In this document: in pieces, positions 7,925 to 16,249 of the stretch | Numbering within the stretch: position 1 is the stretch's first letter | Layout: each line of letters starts with the position of its first letter | DNA from: Planctomycetes bacterium UBA7888 | GTDB lineage: Bacteria > Planctomycetota > UBA1135 | Length of the DNA: 45,627 nt | NCBI GenBank assembly: GCA_002500505.1 | Contig: DLRM01000059.1 | Span: 1-45,627 of the forward strand | Direction: 5' to 3' | Notes under the pieces: model-generated | The model's database searches: none | Told to the model about the DNA's origin: nothing | What the model saw: only the letters and a program-made list of their open reading frames with translations | Made by a program: the position numbers and the translations under genes

Positions 7925-9166
7925 ATGAGTGAGCCGGTCGAGGTGGTCGTAGTGGGAGGCGGAGCTGCCGGAATGATGGCTGCTCTCTGGGCAGGGCGCG
8001 CCTTGGCGGATTCAGATTCGGGGAAGATTCAAGAGGGAAAGGTCACCCTCCTAGAAAGTGGCAGCCGAATGGGAGTCAAAATCGCCGCCTCGGGCGGAGG
8101 ACGCTGCAACATCCTTCCCACGCAAGCCGAATACACCGATTTTCACACTTCCGGATCTGTCAATGTCCTAAAACGCCTCATGCGCACCTGGCGGCTTAGC
8201 GACCAACGCTCCTTTTTTGAGCATGAGCTAGGTCTCCCCCTCAAAGAAGAGGAAGACGAAAAGATTTTCCCTGTTTGCGAAAGTGGCGCCGATGTTCGCG
8301 ATTTATTTCGGAACGTGCTTGAAGGGATTGGAGTTTCGATTCAAAAGGATTGGAAAGTTTCTTCGATAGAAAAAACCGAGCAGGGTTTTCAGCTTGAATC
8401 AGACAGCGGCACAAGACTCGACTGCAAAAAACTCGTCCTTGCCTGCGGCGGACAATCCGTTCCAGCTTCGGGCTCAGATGGAAGCGGTTATCAACTTGCC
8501 AAACAACTCGGCCACAAGCTAACCCCAACCTATCCAGCCTTAGTTCCTCTGACATCGAAAGACAAAGACTTCGCCGAACTCTCCGGCGTGTCCGTTGAAG
8601 TCACCTGGCGAGCGATTTTAAATACTAGTGTCCAAGAAGAGCGAACCCGGGATTTGCTCATCACCCACCAAGGGTTTAGTGGACCGGCAATTTTGGATGC
8701 TAGCCATTGGTTCACCCGAGATGGCGCCGCCATTCAGATTTCGTGGGGAGGGGGAAGTTCCGAAGAGTGGGAAATGCACCTCAATGCAAAATCTCGCCGG
8801 GAACTCCAAAAAGCCTTGTCTGATATTCTGCCGAAACGGCTTGCGCAACTCCTCATCGAAAAGGTTGGCCTCCGCGCGGAAATGCGTTGCGGTAATTTGT
8901 CCCGCGGTCAGCGCATGCGCCTAGTGGACACCCTTTGTCACTTTCAATTACCTGTCAATGGAGATGCAGGGTTTGATGTTGCAGAAGTGACTGGCGGAGG
9001 CATTCCACTCAACGAGGTGAACCCTTCCACTCTTGAAAGCCGTTGCGCGCCCGGTCTTTTCTTATGTGGCGAAATGATGGACTGCACCGGCCGGATGGGC
9101 GGATTTAATTTTCTTTGGGCTTGGATTACCGGCCGCTTAGCTGGTGAATCCGCAGTAAAAAATTAA
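7925..9166 (+). CDS. HI0933/YhiN/BaiN-family flavoprotein
   Basis: A 413-residue FAD-binding protein. The N-terminal dinucleotide-binding loop VVVGGGAAGMMAA (about 8-20) is followed by the family signature GVKIAASGGGRCNI. A middle segment carries LVLACGGQSVP and the insert-domain motif LLITHQGFSGPAIL. The C-terminal FAD-contact block is CGEMMDCTGRMGGFNFLWAW. Relatives include BaiN of gut clostridia and uncharacterised flavoproteins; the physiological substrate is generally unknown and cannot be told here. It begins 47 bases after bioA, so it may be a read-through member of that operon. Its TAA overlaps the stop codon of the convergent esterase (9163-9166). Confidence 0.9.
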   Translation: MSEPVEVVVVGGGAAGMMAALWAGRALADSDSGKIQEGKVTLLESGSRMGVKIAASGGGRCNILPTQAEYTDFHTSGSVNVLKRLMRTWRLSDQRSFFEHELGLPLKEEEDEKIFPVCESGADVRDLFRNVLEGIGVSIQKDWKVSSIEKTEQGFQLESDSGTRLDCKKLVLACGGQSVPASGSDGSGYQLAKQLGHKLTPTYPALVPLTSKDKDFAELSGVSVEVTWRAILNTSVQEERTRDLLITHQGFSGPAILDASHWFTRDGAAIQISWGGGSSEEWEMHLNAKSRRELQKALSDILPKRLAQLLIEKVGLRAEMRCGNLSRGQRMRLVDTLCHFQLPVNGDAGFDVAEVTGGGIPLNEVNPSTLESRCAPGLFLCGEMMDCTGRMGGFNFLWAWITGRLAGESAVKN

Positions 9167-10182
9167 ACCAACTCGGAGAGAAGAAGGGGGAGGCTCGTCT
9201 CGTACCGATGATCTGTATTGAAGTGGCCGCCATCGAAAAATTCGGCTCGATGAGCAATGTCCATTTTTTCCAACCGAGGAATTAGGCGCCGAAGTCCCCA
9301 TTGAAGCGCAAACTCATCGCACTCGCCGGCATCTAGGAAAAGAAGTTTCAGTTCGCGCAAAGCAGAGGCGTTTGATTCTTCCAAGACTAGGTTCAGGGGG
9401 TCGTGCACAACCCAACGGTCCCACACTTCGTCAATTGGCTCACCGGTCTCCGTGTCCACCGGCAAATCAAAACCCAATTCCGAATCAGGATTTGGGGAAT
9501 AGCATGAGGACATTGCCATGGCATCAAGAGCAGCGTGCTCGGGTGTGCCCATCGAAAGCTCGCCAGACTCCAGCTTTTCTAAAAAGGCCGCAGGGCCTCC
9601 GTAGCGCCGCCAAACATTGAGGGCTTCGGGAAATTCGCGACGATATCCCGACTCGAAGCCCATGTCAGCGGCATGACAAGCGCAAGCAGTGAAATAACCT
9701 GGATTCCGCACACAAAGAGTGAAAGCGCCGTAGCCCCCACTCGATTTGCCTGCGATTACGCGGTTCCCTTCGCCGCCACAATTGAACTCCTTTTCGACGG
9801 CGGGAATTAGCTCACGCAAAGCGTAGTCCTCATAGCGGCCAGTTCCCTCTGAATTGCGATACTGACTACCGCCCAAACGGGTTTCGCAGGATGGCCAAAG
9901 GTAAACCGCAGGTGGAATCTTCCCCGCTTGGGTTGCCCGGGCAATTCTCTCAGGAAGGGTGTCGCCCCAAAGCGAAGTCTTGCTCATGACTTTGCGACCG
10001 AAACCTGTAAACCCCATGAGTATTACCACCAAAGGGAGGCCTTCTGTGCCCGATTCAGGCAAAAGAAGCGGATTATCCCGCTCAACAGGGTCACCCAGCG
10101 GATTTCCCTTCAAAACGGTGGACTCAAAGGAAAAGTTCCGAAAAGAGGCGCCGTGAAATGTGCTCTCGAAGACCAAGCTCAT
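9163..10182 (-). CDS. Alpha/beta-hydrolase esterase (PF00756-like)
   Basis: A 339-residue protein resembling the esterase-D / S-formylglutathione hydrolase / antigen 85 superfamily. The nucleophile elbow is GKSSGG (S147). Candidate acid and base are the Asp in LFLDAGECDE and the His in FFDGGHFNTDH. A family-typical block YEDYALRELIPAVEKEF precedes the nucleophile. The frame is open for 94 further codons upstream, but these overlap the divergent mltA gene, have biased unprotein-like composition and no homology signal, so the ATG at 10182 is preferred. No signal peptide is visible, so a cytoplasmic location is likely. The substrate is unknown. It is head-to-head with mltA, 56 bases apart, with an inverted repeat covering both starts. 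Confidence 0.82.
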   Translation of the reverse strand: MSLVFESTFHGASFRNFSFESTVLKGNPLGDPVERDNPLLLPESGTEGLPLVVILMGFTGFGRKVMSKTSLWGDTLPERIARATQAGKIPPAVYLWPSCETRLGGSQYRNSEGTGRYEDYALRELIPAVEKEFNCGGEGNRVIAGKSSGGYGAFTLCVRNPGYFTACACHAADMGFESGYRREFPEALNVWRRYGGPAAFLEKLESGELSMGTPEHAALDAMAMSSCYSPNPDSELGFDLPVDTETGEPIDEVWDRWVVHDPLNLVLEESNASALRELKLLFLDAGECDEFALQWGLRRLIPRLEKMDIAHRAEFFDGGHFNTDHRYETSLPLLLSELV

Positions 10183-10241
10183 GCCCTCAGCATAGCCTCC
10201 GCTTGAAGCGAACGCCCCTTCCTCGATAGCCTGAGGGCATG
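10180..10241. repeat. Perfect 11-bp inverted repeat containing two divergent start codons
   Basis: CATGCCCTCAG at 10180-10190 is the exact reverse complement of CTGAGGGCATG at 10231-10241. The left arm contains the start codon of the minus-strand esterase and the right arm that of the plus-strand mltA. Both genes therefore begin with the same CTGAGGGC-ATG. The 40-base spacer has a smaller palindrome, CGCTT-G-AAGCG, at 10200-10210. It could be a shared operator or simply convergent leader sequences; nothing else in the window repeats it as far as I saw. Confidence 0.7.
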
Positions 10242-11423
10242 CGTCTCCTCCGCCCGACGCTCTGCGCCCTCGGCATCCTTGCCGCTTGCCAGACTCCTCC
10301 CCCTCCAAAGCCAATCTCGCTTGACGATTATTCGGCTGAGCTGGCCCCAGGTGAACCGGGACTTTCCCGCGTTTCTCTGACGGAAACTCCCGACTTTTCC
10401 GCTGGTTGGTTTCAGCGGGATCGCCTCCAGGAATCGATTCGCGAATCGCTTTCCTATCTTGCAAGCCCTTCCTCCAAAAAGTTTTTCCCGTTTGGACCTG
10501 TTTCCCATCCCAAAATGGTGGCTTCGCTTGAGCGCTTTTCAGAACTCCTTGAATCGTCAGAGTCGTCCGAGGAATTTGGGAAATCCGTTTCTGATGAGTT
10601 CGAAGTTTGGATGGCTCGAGGAAGAAAAAACTCTGGTGAAGTTTTGTTCACCGGTTACTGCAGACCCATCCTAAAGGGGGCTCGTCAACCTGACAGTCGC
10701 TTCCGTTTTCCGCTTTACCGCCTACCCGAAGATTTAGTGAAGGGAAAGGATGGTTCTATTCAAGGTCGGCGAACAGCGGGCGGGAAAGTTGTCCCGTACT
10801 ACTCCCGCAGTGAACTTAACAAGGGCAGCCACTTAAAGGGACTCGAATTCGTTTGGCTTGATGATGCCTACGATGCGTACATAGCCCATGTGCAAGGCTC
10901 GGCCTTAATCCAACTCCCCGACGGCGAGTTTATCGAAGCTGGTTACGCAGGAAAGAATGGGCATGAGTATCAATCTGTGGGGCAAGCGCTCATTGCCGAA
11001 GGCTCACTAAAAAAATCTCAGCTATCCCTCTCTGGCCTGCGGAAGTACTTCCGCGACAATCCCGCGGAAGTGGATCGCGCTCTTTCAATTAATCCCTCTT
11101 ACGTTTTTTTCCAGCCAAGCGAAGGGGGCCCTTTCGGTTGTTTGGGTCGTAAAGTTACGCCCATGCGCTCCCTTGCCACCGACAAGGATGTCTTTCCACG
11201 AGCGAGTCTAGTCTTTTGTGAAGTTCGGCTCCCTGATTTTGATTCAAAGGGAGAACTGATTCAACGGCCTCAGCGATTCTTTGCCCTAGACCAAGACCGC
11301 GGCGGCGCCATTCGTTCTGCGGGTCGCTGTGATGTGTTTATGGGAACTGGCCCTGAAGCCTTAAAACGTTCCGGCCACACGATGGCGGTTGGCCGGATGT
11401 ACTACTTGTTTTTACGCTCATAG
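10239..11423 (+). CDS. mltA: Membrane-bound lytic murein transglycosylase MltA-like lipoprotein
   Basis: A 394-residue lipoprotein. Residues 1-17 form a short lipoprotein signal with lipobox LAAC (C17 lipidated), so the enzyme should sit on a membrane facing the periplasm. The MltA domain starts around residue 100 (VLFTGYCRPILKGA, RFPLYRLPEDL) and continues through GLEFVWLDDAYDAYIAHVQGSA. The C-terminal 3D domain has FALDQDRGGAIRSAGRCDVFMGTG; the Asp in RCDVF matches the catalytic aspartate of MltA. The enzyme cleaves peptidoglycan glycan strands with formation of 1,6-anhydroMurNAc ends. It diverges from the esterase gene. Confidence 0.9.
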   Translation: MRLLRPTLCALGILAACQTPPPPKPISLDDYSAELAPGEPGLSRVSLTETPDFSAGWFQRDRLQESIRESLSYLASPSSKKFFPFGPVSHPKMVASLERFSELLESSESSEEFGKSVSDEFEVWMARGRKNSGEVLFTGYCRPILKGARQPDSRFRFPLYRLPEDLVKGKDGSIQGRRTAGGKVVPYYSRSELNKGSHLKGLEFVWLDDAYDAYIAHVQGSALIQLPDGEFIEAGYAGKNGHEYQSVGQALIAEGSLKKSQLSLSGLRKYFRDNPAEVDRALSINPSYVFFQPSEGGPFGCLGRKVTPMRSLATDKDVFPRASLVFCEVRLPDFDSKGELIQRPQRFFALDQDRGGAIRSAGRCDVFMGTGPEALKRSGHTMAVGRMYYLFLRS

Positions 11424-11452
11424 CCCTGCCACTGCGTTCGCAACGCAAATGC

Positions 11453-12616
11453 TCACAGTAGAGGAGAGCGGTCTTTCCTTAACTTTTCAAGACGTGTCGC
11501 GGGACCGGGCGGGACAGCGCCCTTCTTGCGGCCAAGGCAGAGCGTTGCCAACCAAAGAACTAAGTTTTCCTGGTCACAGCGGTTCACTTCTTCGTGGGCA
11601 GGTCCACCTTTTCGGTCATCGGGGACATTGTGATAGTTAGTGAGAGCCAAGGCCATTCCAGCAGAAGCATAGCCGGCTGAACAATAAGCAGTGGCTTCAC
11701 ATGCACCACCGTCCATTAACTTCCTTTGCCACAAAAAACCAGAAACTCTTCTTTTGAGTTCTTCGCCGGCATCTTCAATTCTCTGCAGAAGCTTGGGGTC
11801 GTAAATAGAAAGTCGGTCGCCCACTCGCGCGATGGGCCCATCTCCAGGCTGGGCGTTCGGAAGTTTTGGAGAACATTCCAAAACAACTACCGGGACTTCC
11901 TTTGGAAAGCTCTTTAGATGAATCCCTTGGAGGCAACCCACAAATCCATTCTCTTCACAACGCGTGAAATATGCGAGGGCGGGTTTTTCCATTCCAGACC
12001 GCCAAGCCAAATCTAAGCCTGCCAGAATGCTTGCGACGCCAGCAAGGTCATCGCAAACCACATTGCGGATTTTTTTCTTCGTAAGTCGCAAAGGCAAGTC
12101 CCACTCACCAATCCATCCCTTCCTCGGGGCAATGCCGCGCTTGGAGCTAAGTCGGAGACGCAGGGAGAGTCCGCCAGTCTTCAGGTTTTTCTTTCCAGCG
12201 AACTCAACAATGGCCTTGGCCGATTCCTTGCCATCCGGCGACCAAAGGTGGACTTTTCCGCCAGGCATGCGCTCACCAGGGTGGCCTCCATAAAAAGTGG
12301 CGGCAACCGCGCCGTCCCTTTTCACTGAAGTCACCACCATTGCTGGATGATCCAAATGAGCCTCAAAGGCAATGCTGGGTCGCCCCCCTTTCTTTCCAGG
12401 GACCCGAACCACCAGATTCCCGGCGGTGTCCTCTTTCACGCGCCATCCACGCTCCTTGCACCACGCGCGAACTGCCTGAGCGGGCAGGCTTTCAGAGTAG
12501 GGCGCAGTCGGACAGGGGAGAATCTGCCGAATGGCCGTTTCGCAAAGAGGGGCCAAAACCCGCTCACGCCAATTTTTTCCGCTGGAAGCGCGGGGAAGGT
12601 GCCATGAATTCGCCAT
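11453..12616 (-). CDS. M42/M20-like zinc aminopeptidase
   Basis: A 387-residue metallopeptidase. Expected metal ligands and catalytic residues of the M42 (FrvX/TET) fold are visible: H87 and D89 in EAHLDH, the D189-D190 pair in VVCDDLAG (bridging Asp), E221-E222 in RCEENGF (catalytic base and ligand), E247 in VVVLECSP and H329 in NYHNVPD. Relative to standard M42 enzymes, E247 stands where Asp is common. There is no signal peptide, so a cytoplasmic peptidase is likely. The start is the ATG at 12616; a 14-codon extension upstream would run into the divergent gene. The start codon overlaps that of the plus-strand GTPase gene. Confidence 0.82.
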   Translation of the reverse strand: MANSWHLPRASSGKNWRERVLAPLCETAIRQILPCPTAPYSESLPAQAVRAWCKERGWRVKEDTAGNLVVRVPGKKGGRPSIAFEAHLDHPAMVVTSVKRDGAVAATFYGGHPGERMPGGKVHLWSPDGKESAKAIVEFAGKKNLKTGGLSLRLRLSSKRGIAPRKGWIGEWDLPLRLTKKKIRNVVCDDLAGVASILAGLDLAWRSGMEKPALAYFTRCEENGFVGCLQGIHLKSFPKEVPVVVLECSPKLPNAQPGDGPIARVGDRLSIYDPKLLQRIEDAGEELKRRVSGFLWQRKLMDGGACEATAYCSAGYASAGMALALTNYHNVPDDRKGGPAHEEVNRCDQENLVLWLATLCLGRKKGAVPPGPATRLEKLRKDRSPLL

Positions 12617-14522
12617 GATGCGTAATCTTATGGAGATGGCCCTCTCCCTGCACCGCATCTTTCGCCAACTCGACCAAAAACTCGAGCGCTTGCGAAGTGG
12701 TGCGGACTCTCCTGAGGCCGTTCATGCACGCGAACTTCTTCAGCGGGATCTCCTACCACGAACTGCCGGTGAAGATCCTTACCTGGTAGTCGGGATTGTG
12801 GGCCCAAGCAACTCAGGGAAATCGGCCCTGTTTAACTATCTTTCGGGAGAAACCCTTAGCCCCTCCCATCCTGAAGGTGGGCTCACTCGCTGCCTATTTG
12901 GCATTACCAGCACTCAGCTTTTTGAACGCCTGAGGAATGAGCCAACCCTCCAAAGATTTCCAATGACCCATGCTGAGGGGAATGAAGAAACCATTGGGGC
13001 CGACATTGTCGAGACAAGCAGCCAACCCAACAATCTCCTTGCCCTTGCGCGGCAGGATTTCACGAAAGGTCTTTTATTAATTGACACTCCTGACTTTGAT
13101 TCAGTTGTTATTGAAAACCGATCGGCAAGTGAGTCTTTGTTGACTGTTGCTGACCTCGTGATTGTTGTGGTCACTCGCCACTCTTATCAGAATCGCGAGG
13201 TTGTCCACTTCCTTCAAAATTGGCTGGATAACGGTCGCCCCTGGATTCTTCTTTATAACGAAGGCCATTCTCCCAAAGTTGATTTCCAGAACGCTACGAA
13301 GTTCATTCAAGATCTTGGTTCTTACCCTGTTGCCGTATATCGAGCAGACCATAATGCAGGAATACCTTTTGAAGTTCCCCCAACGCTGATGGGAAGTGAG
13401 TGGATTGCCGAACAAAGCGAAATTCCCTGGCCGCATCAATCTCTGAGTGAAAGCCTTTCTGAAATCCCAAGTCGCAATCAACTCAAATCTCGCGCACTGA
13501 CAGCTTCTTCTGCACTGCTCCGCGACGACATCGAAGCCTTGGCCGCAAACTTGGCCGCAAAAGCCGCCTTTGCTGGCGAAGTTTTGGATTTGGCTCGAAT
13601 CCACTCCCAGGATGCGAGCCAAAAGGTGGCCAATGCCGCCCTTCCTTTGGCACCCCTGCTTGAAGCATTTATCTCCACTGCCAAATCTGAACTTCCAAAG
13701 CACCTGGAAGGGTGGCGTAGAGCTCTTGCCCTGATACGAATTGCCCACCAAAGACTTCGATTAACTTTGCCGCGATTCCTTGGCGGCAATAAAAAGCTTC
13801 CGATTCAAGCAAAGGCCCAAGAGGCGATTCGTGCCACTCTTCAGCGATCCTGGCCTGAGTTTTGGAACCGACTCGCGCACGACTTAGACCGAGGGTCTTC
13901 CCATCCTGTGCGAGAGAGTGCTTCGGTTTTCATCGCCGAGCAATTGGATTTCGACCTAGTGAAAAAACGTCGTGATTCTGCTTTGCAAGAAGCAACGGAC
14001 TCTCTCAATCTCGATGCCAAAGTAATCTCGGATTTTAAAGTTCGTTGCACCGAAATATTGAAGAGCTCGCTTCAAGATTCTACTGTTCAAAAAGTTGCGG
14101 TTGGCTTGCATTTGATTGGCCTTCGGGAAGGCTTTGACAACCTTTGCTTCATGACCACGAACCGCGAAGAATCTCTAGCCGCCCCTAATCCAAGTCGATG
14201 TGAGCCACTCCAAATTCAACTGATTCGCCAACTCCTCTCCCATCCTGTTATGGAAAAAGTTCAGGACGCTTGGGTTTCTCTTCAGTCTTCGTGGACCTCT
14301 GCAATTCTCCTCCAAAAGGCGCTCCAAAAAAGTTCGCCTAATCTCCAGCAAGTCCAAATCCGCGAATCTGAGGCTGCCGCAGAGTTAAGGGCAGCCAGCG
14401 CCTCCATTGGCGCGGGGCTTGCTACTCTTTCTCCTCCCTTTAGCTCTCCGGCTAATCCCGCCTCCAAACTCGTCTCTCCTGAAATTCCAGCAGCGCTTTC
14501 CCCAAGTAATTCTACTTCATGA
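12615..14522 (+). CDS. Large P-loop GTPase with helical C-terminus, function unknown
   Basis: A 635-residue protein if it starts at 12615; ATGs at 12618, 12630 and 12636 are also usable. The GTPase domain spans about 55-290: Walker A GPSNSGKS (63-70), a candidate switch-I Thr in GGLTRC (T91), G3 DTPD (157-160) and hydrophobic strand LVIVVVTRHS. The G4 position is LLYNEG (about 212-217) rather than NKxD. The C-terminal 340 residues are mostly helical with many charged segments, and no clear membrane span. It resembles Era-like or dynamin-like GTPases without matching a named one. It is followed, with a 4-base overlap, by a DUF4870 membrane protein, suggesting joint action at the membrane. Confidence 0.75.
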   Translation: MMRNLMEMALSLHRIFRQLDQKLERLRSGADSPEAVHARELLQRDLLPRTAGEDPYLVVGIVGPSNSGKSALFNYLSGETLSPSHPEGGLTRCLFGITSTQLFERLRNEPTLQRFPMTHAEGNEETIGADIVETSSQPNNLLALARQDFTKGLLLIDTPDFDSVVIENRSASESLLTVADLVIVVVTRHSYQNREVVHFLQNWLDNGRPWILLYNEGHSPKVDFQNATKFIQDLGSYPVAVYRADHNAGIPFEVPPTLMGSEWIAEQSEIPWPHQSLSESLSEIPSRNQLKSRALTASSALLRDDIEALAANLAAKAAFAGEVLDLARIHSQDASQKVANAALPLAPLLEAFISTAKSELPKHLEGWRRALALIRIAHQRLRLTLPRFLGGNKKLPIQAKAQEAIRATLQRSWPEFWNRLAHDLDRGSSHPVRESASVFIAEQLDFDLVKKRRDSALQEATDSLNLDAKVISDFKVRCTEILKSSLQDSTVQKVAVGLHLIGLREGFDNLCFMTTNREESLAAPNPSRCEPLQIQLIRQLLSHPVMEKVQDAWVSLQSSWTSAILLQKALQKSSPNLQQVQIRESEAAAELRAASASIGAGLATLSPPFSSPANPASKLVSPEIPAALSPSNSTS

Positions 14523-14989
14523 ACGATTCCAAAAAGCAGCCCTATTCCGAAGCTCCGGACCCTTTCCAGGCAGATGGCCCGGATGGGAGCCATGTTTCCC
14601 CTGAATTACCCAACGATATTCCGCCACCGCCTCAGATGCCCTCCTCGGAAAACACACCGCCACCGGCTTCCGTGTCCACTGAAAAAAGCGATGAAGTCCT
14701 TTGGGCAACCCTTTGCCATTTAAGTGCCCTACTCTCTTCCTTTCTTGGGCCACTCATTATCTGGATTCTCGTTCGCGATAAATATCCCTTGGTTGACCGC
14801 CAAGGTCGCGAAGCGCTGAACTTCCAAATTACCCTTTACCTTTACGCTCTCGTTCTTGCCGTTTCGGTCATTGGAATTCCATTCCTCATCTTCCTGCCCT
14901 TTTACGGATTCATCATGGTCATCATTGCCGCCATGAGAGTCAACAGCGGAGAGACATATCGCTTCCCTTTGACCTTGAGAATTCTTTAA
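14519..14989 (+). CDS. DUF4870-family small membrane protein
   Basis: 156 residues. Residues 1-55 are Pro/Ser-rich and probably disordered. Residues 60-156 match DUF4870 (Tic20-like): VLWATLCHLSALLSSFLGPLIIWILVRD contains the first membrane span, DRQGREALNFQIT is the conserved cytoplasmic loop, then two further spans and the terminal YRFPLTLRIL. The biochemical role of the family is unknown. The ATG overlaps the stop of the GTPase gene (ATGA), so the two are translationally coupled. The downstream gene is convergent and only 15 bases away, without an obvious terminator between them. Confidence 0.88.
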   Translation: MNDSKKQPYSEAPDPFQADGPDGSHVSPELPNDIPPPPQMPSSENTPPPASVSTEKSDEVLWATLCHLSALLSSFLGPLIIWILVRDKYPLVDRQGREALNFQITLYLYALVLAVSVIGIPFLIFLPFYGFIMVIIAAMRVNSGETYRFPLTLRIL

Positions 14990-15004
14990 CCAAATTCTAT
15001 TGCC

Positions 15005-16249
15005 TTAAAACAACTTCAAGCGGCCTGGTTTGTATCCGGGGAAGAAGTCGCTAGGAAGTTTGCACTTCAAGGAGTCTCGCAAACAGGCGCACATTACATC
15101 GCGGAAGTCCGTAGTAACCGGGAGGTCGCGACCATCGGCAAGGGCTTCGGATTTGAGCCCGCGCCATTCTCCGTAGATTTTTCCACCCTTTACTCCGCCA
15201 CCAAGGAGAAATACTCCACCGCCACGGCCATGGTCAGTCCCAGTGTTTCCGTTTTCGCGAACAGTCCGACCAAACTCGGTCATCGTAATAACTAGGGTGT
15301 CCTCCATAAGCTTGCCCAAATCCGAAGAGAAGGCAGTAAGCGCCTGGGCGTAATCGCTCAGCATGGTGTTTTGTTTTCCTTCAAGGCCACCCTGTCCAAT
15401 GTGATGGTCCCAGCCCCCATAATCCAAAGCGGCAACTTCAAGTCCACATTGAGCTTTAATCACTGTGGCAATCGTCTGAAGGCGCTTTCCGAACTTGCTT
15501 TGGGGATAACCACTTGATGGGTTCAATTTGGATGCCGCAGTAATCTCTTGAAAACGACGGAGAGTGTCAATGGTCATTCGACCTGACTGAACAACCTCTT
15601 CGTCGTTATCGCTACCTCCTAGAGGACGATCGCCCATCATGACGCCATCACCATAAAACTTTTCAAACTGATCCAAAGTCTTTCCGCCTTTCTTCCGGTC
15701 CATTGAGGTTGGCACAGCCAACGCTGGAAAATCTCCACGCAAAGAGCGAGGGAGCAGTTCTTGCATGGCTAATGCACGAAATTCACTGGAGTCCTTAGAA
15801 AGGGTGGTGGATAAATAGCGATTGAGCCAGCCGCTTGTGATGTTGCGTAGGCCTGGGGCGGCGCGCTCCATAAAATCTTGTGCATCAAAATGGCTTCGCG
15901 TCCCATGCGGGGAGCCCACGCAAAGGACCGGAGCAAATTGCTCTTTCTCGTAGAGAGGGGCCAAAGGAGCTAAAGCTGGATGGAGACCAAAACGAGAATC
16001 CAGAGGGACCACACCGTGCTCGGCGCCCAAACGAATCGTAGGCCGTGAAGCAATGTAATCTTTGTCCTTCCACGGGATGACCATGTTGAGCCAGTCTGCG
16101 CCTCCTCGGAGGTAAATTGCCACAATGGCCTTAGGCTTCTTTGGGCCTAAGTGGTTAAGCGTAGATAGGCGTCCGGGGAAAGCGGCAAAAGCGCCCATGG
16201 CGCCAAGTTGAAGAAGGAAGTCACGGCGGGTGTTGTTGGTCGATTTCAT
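15005..16249 (-). CDS. DUF1501 protein with Tat signal
   Basis: 414 residues. A twin-arginine signal TRRDFLLQLGAMGAFAAFPG is present at about 7-26, so it should be exported folded. DUF1501 blocks include KPKAIVAIYLRGGADWLNMV, GLHPALAPLAPLY, ALDYGGWDHHIGQ, VITMTEFGRTVREN, TDHGRGGGVFLLGG and DFRDVMCACL. DUF1501 belongs to the alkaline-phosphatase-like/sulfatase-like superfamily, but no reaction is established for it. It follows the DUF1800 gene with a 4-base overlap; this pairing is very common in Planctomycetes, Bacteroidetes and Proteobacteria and suggests a two-part exported system. Confidence 0.93.
   Translation of the reverse strand: MKSTNNTRRDFLLQLGAMGAFAAFPGRLSTLNHLGPKKPKAIVAIYLRGGADWLNMVIPWKDKDYIASRPTIRLGAEHGVVPLDSRFGLHPALAPLAPLYEKEQFAPVLCVGSPHGTRSHFDAQDFMERAAPGLRNITSGWLNRYLSTTLSKDSSEFRALAMQELLPRSLRGDFPALAVPTSMDRKKGGKTLDQFEKFYGDGVMMGDRPLGGSDNDEEVVQSGRMTIDTLRRFQEITAASKLNPSSGYPQSKFGKRLQTIATVIKAQCGLEVAALDYGGWDHHIGQGGLEGKQNTMLSDYAQALTAFSSDLGKLMEDTLVITMTEFGRTVRENGNTGTDHGRGGGVFLLGGGVKGGKIYGEWRGLKSEALADGRDLPVTTDFRDVMCACLRDSLKCKLPSDFFPGYKPGRLKLF

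Noticed and set aside
10183..10464. N-terminal extension of the esterase
   Set aside because: These codons lie opposite the start of mltA, show no conserved motif, and the esterase fold is complete from the ATG at 10182.
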